Source of the DNA: Crossiella cryophila
GTDB lineage: Bacteria > Actinomycetota > Actinomycetes > Mycobacteriales > Pseudonocardiaceae
DNA: 64,000 nucleotides
Reading direction: 5' to 3'
Assembly: GCF_014204915.1 (NCBI RefSeq)
Contig: NZ_JACHMH010000001.1
Location: 4,551,501-4,615,500 of the forward strand
The notes beneath the pieces are model-generated. The model ran no database searches. It was not told where the DNA came from and saw only the letters and a list, made by a program, of their open reading frames with translations. This document shows, piece by piece, positions 32,902-40,162 of this stretch. The translations under genes and the position numbers were made by a program. The stretch's first letter is position 1. Each line of letters starts with the position of its first letter.

Positions 32902-33324
32902 TCAGATCCGGGCGATGAACTTGATCTCGACGAGCTGTTCCGGGAAGGCCAGTCCGGTGGTGCCCAGGATGGTGCTGGCCACCTGCGGGTCCTCCCGGCC
33001 GTAGGCGGCCTTGCGCACCGGGCCGGCGACCGCGAAGGCGGCCGGGATGTCGAGCACGTAGACCACCTCCTCGACCACGTCGGCCAGGCTGGCGCCGAAG
33101 CGGCCCAGCAGTTCCGCGGCGTTGGCGTAGGCCTGGCGCATCTGCTCGCCCATCGCGCTGAAATCGGTGATCCGGCCGGACTCGTCCACCGGCGCGGGCG
33201 CGTGGAGGTCCGGGCCGCGGTGGCCGAGCTGCCCGGAGAGGTAGATCGTGTCGCCGTGCTGGACCGCCTGGACGTAGCCGTAGCCGCTTTCCCACGGGAC
33301 ACCGAAGGTTTCCGTCTTTCGCAT
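32902..33324 (-). CDS. RidA-family (YjgF/YER057c/UK114) protein
   Basis: A 140-residue RidA-like protein: GYVQAVQHGDTIYLSGQLGHRGPDLHAP, NAAELLGRFGASLADVVEEVVYVLDI, and the active-site region STILGTTGLAFPEQLVEIKFIARI. The usual catalytic Arg of true RidA imine deaminases (R-x-A-V/C) is not evident; here the equivalent segment is STILGTTGL, so it belongs to a related Rid subfamily. It is divergent from a GlxA-like AraC regulator that may control it. Confidence 0.82.
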   Translation of the reverse strand: MRKTETFGVPWESGYGYVQAVQHGDTIYLSGQLGHRGPDLHAPAPVDESGRITDFSAMGEQMRQAYANAAELLGRFGASLADVVEEVVYVLDIPAAFAVAGPVRKAAYGREDPQVASTILGTTGLAFPEQLVEIKFIARI

Positions 33325-33415
33325 GCCCCGAACGCTATTTCCGGGCCGAAGCCCTCACCAGCGGTGATGCGGCCACAGACGGAAAGGATCGTGCCAGCCC
33401 CGGTAATCTCGGCCC

Positions 33416-34342
33416 ATGGTGCCCGACACCGGCGAGCTGACCGCGGCCATCCTGGCGATGCCCCGGCTCATCGCGCTGGACCTCAGCATCCCGGCGCACA
33501 TGCTGGGCAGCCACCCCGGCTACCGGGTGCTGATCTGCGGCGCCGACCCGGTCGCGGGCGTCACCCCGACCCATGACCTCTCCGCCGCTGACGAGGCCGA
33601 CATCCTGATCGTGCCGGGCTACGACGACCCGGAACTGCCGCTGCCCGCGGCGTTCCTCGACACCGTCCGCGCCGCCGCCGACCGCGGCGCCAGGGTGGTC
33701 GCCATCTGCACCGGCGCGTTCGCGCTGGCCGACGCTGGTGTCCTCGACGGACGGGAGGCCACCACGCACTGGCAGTTCCTGGACCGGCTCCGCGAGCTGC
33801 ACCCCGGGGTGCGGGTGCGGGAGAACCGGTTGTTCGTGCAGGACGGGCGGATCCTGACCTCGGCCGGCGGTGGCGCGGCCATCGACGCCTGCCTGCACCT
33901 GATCAGCGCCGACTTCGGCGTGGCAGCCGCGGACGAGGCGGGCAAGGGCGTGGTCGCCGCACCCGCCCGCGGTGGCGAGCAGCCGCAGTACGTCGAGGCG
34001 CGCACGCCCGCGCGGGCGGATCTGTCGCCGACCAGGGACTGGGTGCTGGCCAACCTGGGCGAGCCGATCACCGTGGCGCGGCTGGCCGAGCGCAGCAACC
34101 TGTCCCGGCGGACCTTCGTCCGGCACTTCGAGCAGGAGACCGGGCTGCCGCCGATGCGCTGGGTGACGCTGCAACGACTGTTCGGCGCGCGCAGGCTGCT
34201 GGAGCGCTCGGACTGGCCGGTGGAGCGGATCGCCGCCGCGACCGGGTTCGGCACCGCGGCCAACTTCCGGGTCATCTTCCGGCGTGAGGTCGGCCTCACT
34301 CCCAGCGGCTACCGGCGCTCGCGGGTGGCTCTCAGGGGCTAA
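33416..34342 (+). CDS. GlxA-type AraC-family regulator with DJ-1-like sensor domain
   Basis: A 308-residue regulator. Residues 10-180 form a DJ-1/PfpI-like domain with the elbow AICTGAFALADAGVLDGREATTHWQF. Residues 205-305 hold the AraC DNA-binding domain with both helix-turn-helix units (ITVARLAERSNLSRRTFVRHFEQETG and PVERIAAATGFGTAANFRVIFRREVGLTPSGYRR). The sensor is shortened at its N-terminus compared with typical GlxA (about 320). Divergent from the RidA gene, its probable target. Confidence 0.85.
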   Translation: MVPDTGELTAAILAMPRLIALDLSIPAHMLGSHPGYRVLICGADPVAGVTPTHDLSAADEADILIVPGYDDPELPLPAAFLDTVRAAADRGARVVAICTGAFALADAGVLDGREATTHWQFLDRLRELHPGVRVRENRLFVQDGRILTSAGGGAAIDACLHLISADFGVAAADEAGKGVVAAPARGGEQPQYVEARTPARADLSPTRDWVLANLGEPITVARLAERSNLSRRTFVRHFEQETGLPPMRWVTLQRLFGARRLLERSDWPVERIAAATGFGTAANFRVIFRREVGLTPSGYRRSRVALRG

Positions 34343-34352
34343 TCTGCTGAAC

Positions 34353-35486
34353 ATGGAGGGCAACCGGCCGGGTCCGGCCCCGGACTGGGCGATCGAACGC
34401 GAGTTCCGCCGCTCGGCCCTCCGATTCTCCTTGCTTGTGCGCACAGTCGTGCTGGCCTGCGCCGGGGTGCTCGCCCCGCTGTCCGCGCCGGAGAACCTCA
34501 CCGCCACCATCGCCGCCGTCCTGGTGGTCAACGCGTGGAACCTGGTGCTGTGGCGGGCGCGGGGGCGCTGGGTGTTGCCGGTGGACCTGGCGGTGCTGAC
34601 CGCGTTGTGCCTGGCCCAGGGGCAGATCGAGCCCGCGGCCGCGCTCTCCGACGGGACCAGCTGGGTGCTGGTCATGGTGTCGGTGGTCGCGGTGAGCTGG
34701 CAGTGGCGGGTCCCGCCCGCGCCCGGTGCGCTGGTCGCGGTGGTGCTGGTGCTGTTCGTGGCCTACTCCTTCGGGGTCGCGCTGGTCGCCGACTGGGAGA
34801 CCGGGATTCCCTACGGGCTCTGGCTCTTCGTCGAGGCCGGACTGGCCAGGCTGCTGTTCGTGCTGGTGTGCCGGGGTGCGCGGGCGGCCGACACGGCCAC
34901 CGCCGAGGCCGCGGCGGCCGAGCGCGCGGCCGAGGTCGAGGCGGCCCGCAACCGCGAGCACCGCGAGTACCTGGCCACCCTGCACGACACCGGCGCGGCC
35001 ACCCTGCTGATGGTCGGCATGGGCGTGGCCGACCGCCCCGAACCCTGGCTGGCCGAACAGGCGGCCAGGGACGTCGCCGCGCTGGCCACCCGCCCCGAAC
35101 CCGACCACGAACCGGTCCAGCTGGCCGCGATCCTGGTGCGGGCGGCCGAGGCGGCCCCGGTCGCGGTGGACGTGCGGTTCGAGTACCAGCCGGTGGTGAC
35201 CGCGGCGGTGGCGGCGGCGCTGGAGGGCGGGGTGGCCGAGGCGTTGCGGAACGTGCACCGGCACGCCGGGGTGGACCGGGCGGCGCTGGTGGTGACCGGG
35301 GACGCGGCGCGGGTGGTGGTGGAGGTGCGGGACTCGGGGGCCGGGTTCGCGGTGGGGGAGACCTCGGCGCAGCGGCGCGGGCTGACCGGGTCGGTGGTGG
35401 CGCGGATGGACCGGGCCGGTGGGCGGGGGAGTGTGCGTTCGGCGCCGGGGGAGGGCACGACGGTGCGGTTGGAGTGGCCCGGGTGA
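34353..35486 (+). CDS. Membrane sensor histidine kinase-like protein (active-looking partner)
   Basis: A 377-residue protein with about five membrane helices (residues 25-175), a coiled-coil linker of Ala/Glu repeats (180-205), the phosphoacceptor candidate His211 in EYLATLHDTGAATLL, and a HATPase domain with N-box EALRNVHRHAGV, G1 VRDSGAGFAV and G2 RRGLTGSV. The His region is reduced relative to HisKA_3 kinases. The stop overlaps the GTG of the following kinase-like gene. It forms an operon with that gene, a response regulator and a RidA protein. Confidence 0.78.
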   Translation: MEGNRPGPAPDWAIEREFRRSALRFSLLVRTVVLACAGVLAPLSAPENLTATIAAVLVVNAWNLVLWRARGRWVLPVDLAVLTALCLAQGQIEPAAALSDGTSWVLVMVSVVAVSWQWRVPPAPGALVAVVLVLFVAYSFGVALVADWETGIPYGLWLFVEAGLARLLFVLVCRGARAADTATAEAAAAERAAEVEAARNREHREYLATLHDTGAATLLMVGMGVADRPEPWLAEQAARDVAALATRPEPDHEPVQLAAILVRAAEAAPVAVDVRFEYQPVVTAAVAAALEGGVAEALRNVHRHAGVDRAALVVTGDAARVVVEVRDSGAGFAVGETSAQRRGLTGSVVARMDRAGGRGSVRSAPGEGTTVRLEWPG

Positions 35487-36667
35487 GGCGGGGCGACGGG
35501 GCGGAGTCGGCGCGGCCGGACCGCGCGGCGGCGCGCGCGGGCGATGCGGTGGCGGGGCCGGATGGTGCGGCCGCGCGGCCGGGTCGGCGGCGGGGCACGG
35601 CCGCGGTGTACCTGCGCGGGCTGCGGCTGGCCACCGTGCTGATCACCTTCGCCGGGCTGTTCGGCCTGGCCCTGCCGGTGATCGTGGCGCACGCCGAGGT
35701 CTACCGGTCGCTGACCCTGGAGCTGGTCGCCTTCGGCATCCTGCTCGCGGTCGCGGTCTTCTGCGCCGTCCGCGCCGATCCGGGCCGCTGGCGCTGGCCG
35801 CTGCTGGTCCTGGTGTTCGGCGCGGCGCTGCTCGCGCTGACCGGGGTGCCGCCGGAGCTGATCGTGAGCCGGGCCGAGTGGTCCTTCATGCTGCTCGGCT
35901 GGTTCGGCGTGCTGCTGTTGCTGGACAAGGGGATCGGCGCGGTGCTGGCGTTCCTGCTGGTGCACGCGGTGATCAACGTGGGGCAGCTGGTGCTGGTCGG
36001 GCAGGCGGACCGGGCCGCGCTGGTCGGGCTGCTGATCGCGGGGGTCACCGTGTTCGGGTATCAGCTCGCGGTGGCCTTCGCCGCCGGGATGCTGCACCGG
36101 ATCGCCAGGGTGGCCGCCGAGACCGCGCGGGCCGAGGCCCGGCGGCGGACCGCGGCGGTGATCACCAGGGAGCTGCAGCGTGATCACGAGGAGCGCTACG
36201 CGGCGCTGTCCCGGACCGCGTTGCCGCTGCTGGTGGACCTGGCCACCGGGCGGGCCGATCCCGGCGAGGAGCGGGTGCGGCGGCTGGCGGCGGTGGAGGC
36301 GGCGCGGATGCGGCGGCTGTTCGCCGAGGGCGATGACGTGGACGATCCGCTGCTGCACGAGCTGGCCGCCTGCATCGACAGCGCGCAGCGTGGCGGGGTG
36401 AGCGTGCAGCTGGCGGTGCGCGGGCCGCGGCCGCCGCTGGACCTGGCGGTGCGGCGGGCGCTGACCGAACCGGCGCTGGCCGCGCTGGTGGCCGCGGCCA
36501 GTACCGCCAGGGTGACCGTGGTCGGTTCGGCTAACGCCGTTACGGTAAGTGTGGTCGCCGACGCGCCGGAGCCCGTTCCGGTCGCGCAGGCCGACGGGGT
36601 CGTGGTGACGAACCTGGTGAACGCGGATCGGGTGTGGGTGGAAGCCAAGTGGCGAGCGCAGAACTGA
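35483..36667 (+). CDS. Degenerate membrane kinase-like protein (pseudokinase)
   Basis: A 394-residue protein with a Gly/Arg/Ala-rich N-terminus (1-45), six or so membrane helices (50-210), a coiled-coil linker and a kinase-like C-terminus. The position of the phosphoacceptor reads ALSRTALPLLVDLATG with no histidine, and the ATPase part (EPALAALVAAASTARVTVVG) lacks the N-box Asn and Gly-rich loops. It therefore cannot act as a normal kinase and may be a sensing or scaffolding partner of the preceding kinase. GTG at 35483 overlaps the preceding stop. Confidence 0.7.
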   Translation: MRRGDGAESARPDRAAARAGDAVAGPDGAAARPGRRRGTAAVYLRGLRLATVLITFAGLFGLALPVIVAHAEVYRSLTLELVAFGILLAVAVFCAVRADPGRWRWPLLVLVFGAALLALTGVPPELIVSRAEWSFMLLGWFGVLLLLDKGIGAVLAFLLVHAVINVGQLVLVGQADRAALVGLLIAGVTVFGYQLAVAFAAGMLHRIARVAAETARAEARRRTAAVITRELQRDHEERYAALSRTALPLLVDLATGRADPGEERVRRLAAVEAARMRRLFAEGDDVDDPLLHELAACIDSAQRGGVSVQLAVRGPRPPLDLAVRRALTEPALAALVAAASTARVTVVGSANAVTVSVVADAPEPVPVAQADGVVVTNLVNADRVWVEAKWRAQN

Positions 36668-37308
36668 TCACCGCGGTGGTGGTGGACGACCACCCCGCGA
36701 TCGTGGCGGGGGTGCAGGCGTGGTGCACCCTGGCCGACCCGCCGATCGAGGTGCTGGCGACCGGGCCGACCCCGGCCGCCGCCTGGACCGATCCGGGTGC
36801 CAGGGCGGACGTGGTGGTGCTGGACCTGCACCTCGGCCAGACCGCCCAGCCCGGTTACGGCGACCTGACCAGGCTGGTCGACGCGGGCCGCCAGGTGATC
36901 GTCTACACCATGCGCGACGACGCGGAGACCGCACTGTCCTGTGTGGACATCGGCGCGTTCGCCTACCTGACCAAGGCCGAGGGGCAGACGCACCTGGTCG
37001 CGGCCATCCGGGCGGCGGCGAACAACCTGCCGTACACCCCGCCCGCACTGGCGGGTGCGATCGGCGCGGACACCCGCAGCAGCAGGCCGAGGCTGGCCCC
37101 GCGCGAGGAGGACGTGCTGATCGAGTGGTTCACCTGCGAGTCCAAGGAGATGGTCGCGCAGAAGCTCGGGCTGTCCGCGCGTACCGTGAACACCTACATC
37201 GACCGGGTGCGGATCAAGTACGCCAACGTGGGACGGGCTGCCCCGACCAAGGCGGCGCTGGTGGCCCGCGCCATCCAGGACGGCCTGGTTGCCTTGGAGG
37301 ACCTGTGA
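36649..37308 (+). CDS. LuxR-type response regulator
   Basis: A 219-residue regulator. The receiver shows VVVDDHPAI (acid pair), phosphoacceptor Asp in DVVVLDLHLG near residue 60, switch Thr in IVYTMRDD and Lys in YLTKAEG. The HTH is slightly divergent: LAPREEDVLIEWFTCESKEMVAQKLGLSARTVNTYIDRVRIKYANVG. GTG at 36649 overlaps the end of the kinase-like gene by 19 bases. Likely phosphorylated by the first kinase of the operon. The following RidA gene overlaps its stop. Confidence 0.85.
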   Translation: MASAELITAVVVDDHPAIVAGVQAWCTLADPPIEVLATGPTPAAAWTDPGARADVVVLDLHLGQTAQPGYGDLTRLVDAGRQVIVYTMRDDAETALSCVDIGAFAYLTKAEGQTHLVAAIRAAANNLPYTPPALAGAIGADTRSSRPRLAPREEDVLIEWFTCESKEMVAQKLGLSARTVNTYIDRVRIKYANVGRAAPTKAALVARAIQDGLVALEDL

Positions 37309-37709
37309 TCCAGCGTTGGAACCCCTCGGTCATCGGACCGCCGGTGGGTCAGTACAGCCACCTGGCCAGCGCCCCGGCCGATCACGAGCTGCTGTTCGTC
37401 TCCGGCCAGATCGGCTCCCGGCTGGACGGCACCATGGCCGCCGACGCCGAGACGCAGTCCCGCCAGGCGCACGAGAACCTGGCCGCCCTGCTCGCCGAGG
37501 CCGGTGGCGGGCCGGAGCACCTGGTGAAGATGTTCACCATGGTGGCCGGGACCGAGCACCTGCCCGCGGTGCGCGCCGGGCGGGTGGAGCTGTTCGAGAA
37601 GTGGTTCCCGGAGAAGGACTGGCCGGCGCACTCGCTGATCGTGGTGGCCGGTCTGGCCGCGCCGCACATCCTCATCGAGGTGGAGGCGGTCGCGGCGATC
37701 CCGCGTTAG
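37305..37709 (+). CDS. RidA-family protein, fourth gene of a two-component operon
   Basis: A 134-residue RidA-like protein: GQYSHLASAPADHELLFVSGQIGSRLDG, QAHENLAALLAEAGGGPEHLVKMFTMVAGTEHLP and the C-terminal PAHSLIVVAGLAAPHILIEVEAVAAIPR. The active-site position reads HSLIVVAGL, so the classical R-x-x-V/C deaminase motif is missing, as in several Rid subfamilies. GTG start overlaps the response-regulator stop (GTGA), showing translational coupling, which is unusual for a RidA gene. Confidence 0.8.
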   Translation: MIQRWNPSVIGPPVGQYSHLASAPADHELLFVSGQIGSRLDGTMAADAETQSRQAHENLAALLAEAGGGPEHLVKMFTMVAGTEHLPAVRAGRVELFEKWFPEKDWPAHSLIVVAGLAAPHILIEVEAVAAIPR

Positions 37710-37781
37710 CCGCGCTGCCCGATTCGTGCCGTTTGGTGAACATCAGGTGCTGAACGCGATGAACTCGGGTAAGCATGCAAG

Positions 37782-39305
37782 ATGGCGACCGAAACGCGGG
37801 AGATCGAGCGAAAGTACGAGGCGGAGCAGCCGCTGGCCCTGCCGGACCTGGATGGCCTGCCAGGGGTGGCCGCCCAGCTCGGCCCGGACGAGCTGGCACT
37901 GGACGCGACCTACTTCGACACCGCCGACCGCCGACTGCTCGCCGCCGGGATCACCCTGCGCAGGCGCACCGGCGGCGACGACGCGGGCTGGCACGTCAAA
38001 CTGCCCCTGGACGCCGACACCCGCGAGGAGATCCGCCAGCCATTGGGCCGGACCCGCAAGGTCCCGGCGGCCATGGCGAAGCTGGTCCGCGCGTACTCCC
38101 GCGGCGGCGACCTGGTCCCGGTGGGCCGGTTGCGCACCACCCGCCGCCGCTGGCAACTCGTCGACGCCGACGGCGCGGTGCTCGCCGAGGTCGTCCTGGA
38201 CGACGTGAGCGCCCAGACCATGGGCGAGTCGAGCACCCTGGACTCCTGGCAGGAAGCCGAGGTGGAACTGGTCAACGGCGAACTGGACCTACTGTCCACA
38301 GTGGACGAACGCTTCCACGCCGCGGGCGCCCGCCGCAGCACCGCCAAGTCCAAGATCGGCCGCCTGCTGGGCACCCCGCCCCGCCCGGTGTTCGGCCAGA
38401 CCCCGGCCCGGACCCTGACCAGGAAGTCCTCCGCGATCACGGTGGTGCTGGCCTACCTGCGCGCGCAGGCGGCGGCGATGATCGCCGGGGATGTGCTGGT
38501 ACGCAGGGACAAACCGGATTCCATCCACCAGATGCGGGTGGCCACCCGGAAGCTGCGCAGCACGTTGCGGGCCTTCGGCCGGGTGATCGACCGTGAACAC
38601 ACGCGGCGGCTCGGCGAGGAACTGAAGTGGCTGGCCGGGGTGCTGGGGGTGGCCAGGGATCTGGAGGTCCTGCACGAGCGGTTGGTCGAGCACATCGAGG
38701 AGACGCCGGCCGAGTTGGTGCTGGGCCCGGTGCGTGCCCGGGTGGACGGCCACTATCTGCAGGAGCGCGCCGCGGCGCGCAAGAAGGTGCTCGCCGAGCT
38801 GGACGGGCAGCGGTATCTGGACCTGTTGTGCTTGCTGGAGCACGTGTTGTCCGAGCCGCCGCCCACCCGGTTGGCCACGCATCCGGCGAAGGATGTGTTG
38901 CCGCAGCAGGTGCGGCGGGCGTACCGGAAGGTGGCCGGGGCGATGTCCGCGGCGGCGAGCAAGTCCGGGGCTGAACAGGAACTGGCTTTGCACGAGGCCC
39001 GCAAGGCGGCGAAGCGGGCCCGGTACGCGGCGGAGGCGGTGGAGCCGGTCTTCGGGCCGGAGGCGAAGCGGTTCGGCAAGCGGATGAAGGCGATCCAGAC
39101 GTTGCTCGGCGACCATCAGGACGCGGTGGTCAGCGGGGTGGCGTTGCGGGAGCTGGGCGTGCAGGCGCATCTGGCGGGGGAGAACGGGTTCACGTATGGG
39201 GTGTTCCTGGGGCGGGATGAAGCCCGCGCCCAGCAGTCCCGAGCGGACCTCCCCGAGACATGGCGCGCCGCCACCCAGAAAAAGCTCCACCGCTGGCTCA
39301 CCTAG
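37782..39305 (+). CDS. CYTH and CHAD domain protein
   Basis: A 507-residue protein. Residues 1-200 form a CYTH (triphosphate tunnel) domain starting with the ExExK-like EIERKYE and continuing ATYFDTADRRLLAAGITLRRR and HVKLPLD. Residues 215-500 form the helical CHAD domain with HQMRVATRKLRSTLRAFGRV and HEARKAAKRARYAAEAVEP, whose conserved His and basic residues bind polyphosphate. CYTH-CHAD proteins are linked to inorganic polyphosphate or triphosphate hydrolysis. It ends at the repeat-rich gap before hrpA. Confidence 0.88.
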   Translation: MATETREIERKYEAEQPLALPDLDGLPGVAAQLGPDELALDATYFDTADRRLLAAGITLRRRTGGDDAGWHVKLPLDADTREEIRQPLGRTRKVPAAMAKLVRAYSRGGDLVPVGRLRTTRRRWQLVDADGAVLAEVVLDDVSAQTMGESSTLDSWQEAEVELVNGELDLLSTVDERFHAAGARRSTAKSKIGRLLGTPPRPVFGQTPARTLTRKSSAITVVLAYLRAQAAAMIAGDVLVRRDKPDSIHQMRVATRKLRSTLRAFGRVIDREHTRRLGEELKWLAGVLGVARDLEVLHERLVEHIEETPAELVLGPVRARVDGHYLQERAAARKKVLAELDGQRYLDLLCLLEHVLSEPPPTRLATHPAKDVLPQQVRRAYRKVAGAMSAAASKSGAEQELALHEARKAAKRARYAAEAVEPVFGPEAKRFGKRMKAIQTLLGDHQDAVVSGVALRELGVQAHLAGENGFTYGVFLGRDEARAQQSRADLPETWRAATQKKLHRWLT

Positions 39306-39310
39306 CCCAC

Positions 39311-39491
39311 AACGGCCAACGAGCCGTCCCATAACCGCCAACACACCGTCCATAACGGCCAACACACCGTCCCAGAACGGCCAACACACCGTACGACAAC
39401 GGCCAACACGCCGGCGAGGGTTGGGGCTTGTCGGTGTGTTGGCCGGAATGGACGGTGTGTTGGCCGTTGTTGTACGCCGGGTTGGCCGTTG
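39311..39491. repeat. 22-bp repeat cluster, five direct and three inverted copies
   Basis: The unit is ACGGCCAACACACCGTCC plus about four bases. Direct copies start near 39312, 39334, 39355, 39377 and 39398; inverted copies (ACGGTGTGTTGGCCGT) lie near 39430, 39452 and 39474. The two blocks could fold into one long hairpin. The same unit recurs at 52030-52138. Confidence 0.8.
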
Positions 39492-39532
39492 TGGGACGGG
39501 GCGGGGGTTGGGGTTGGGGGTAAACCCCACGA

Positions 39533-39696
39533 CGAGGGCTCTCGCGTGTTCTCCGTATGGCCTGGAACCTGCAGACCGCGCCTCGCCGAGTGGCCCCTGC
39601 AACCTGCCGCCGCGTGCCCACGAATCCGCAACGGGGGCCGCTCGGTGAGGTGTGGTTGGCTGGTGGAAGGCCATGCGGAGAACACGCGAGCCCTCG
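39533..39696. repeat. 164-bp imperfect palindrome
   Basis: Left arm 39533-39563 pairs with right arm 39668-39696 (CGCGTGTTCTCCG against CGGAGAACACGCG, one mismatch and a two-base bulge over about 29 bp). Inner arms around 39580-39597 and 39634-39652 pair again (CCGAGTGGCCCC against GGGGCCGCTCGG). Confidence 0.75.
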
Positions 39697-39785
39697 GAGC
39701 CACGCTGGAATTGGCCCCGGCAGCCCAAACCCCGCCCCGCAACCTGCTCATGCCGGCTCTTGATCTGTCCACCCCCTCCGGCGGT

Positions 39786-39893
39786 CTGCCCGGCCGGCGA
39801 GGCCATCCTTTTTTGATCTTGACTTTTGCGCTGGGCGCCTCTGTTGCTGAGGTACCCGAGCGAAGATCAAGATCGTCCTCGCCGGACGGGCAG
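39786..39893. repeat. 108-bp imperfect palindrome
   Basis: CTGCCCGGCCGGCGAGG at 39786-39802 faces CCTCGCCGGACGGGCAG at 39877-39893, 16 of 17 bases complementary. Inside, TTTTTTGATCTTGA faces AAGATCAAGATC. The interior is AT-richer than the rest of the window. Confidence 0.7.
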
Positions 39894-39947
39894 GAATCAA
39901 AGGATGGGGGGGGAAAGTCAAAGACAAGGGCAAAGAGCAGTGCTCGT

Positions 39948-40100
39948 GCGGTTCCCCCATCCCCGTCAACCTTCCGATACCAAACCACATCCCGGCAAGC
40001 GACCGCCGTCACGTTGGGCAGTATCGGCGGCGGCAGGTTGAGCGGCCGCTTGCCGGGATGTGGTGTGTCCTCTCCAGGTTGACGGGGATGGGGGAACCGC
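39948..40100. repeat. 153-bp near-perfect palindrome with 60-bp arms
   Basis: Left arm 39948-40007 and right arm 40041-40100. The outer 25 bases are exactly complementary (beginning GCGGTTCCCCCATCCCC), then about 11 mismatched bases, then CCACATCCCGGCAAGCG is again exact. A 33-bp centre separates the arms. No target duplication or transposase is visible. Confidence 0.8.
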
Positions 40101-40162
40101 TCGGATTGGGTTTTCGAAAAGCCAGCCCCGCTGTCTGTACGCGGGCTTCGCCCTGCGGTTGC

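Larger units (their letters stand above)
39306..40162. other. 857-bp gene-free region between convergent genes, made of repeats and long palindromes
   Basis: No coding sequence is supportable. In order it holds: a 22-bp repeat cluster in both orientations (39311-39491), an imperfect long palindrome (39533-39696), a second one (39786-39893), and a third, near-perfect one (39948-40100). The apparent peptides in all frames (for example runs of NGQHTV) are translations of the repeats. Confidence 0.75.

Noticed and set aside
32902-34342. Toxin-antitoxin or defence pair
   Set aside because: RidA and GlxA-like regulator are metabolic families; no toxin fold or defence gene is adjacent.
39302-40012. 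Frames with repeated CWPLWTVCW or NGQHTV peptides
   Set aside because: They translate the 22-bp non-coding repeat and the palindromes; same peptides appear at the 52-kb cluster in another context.
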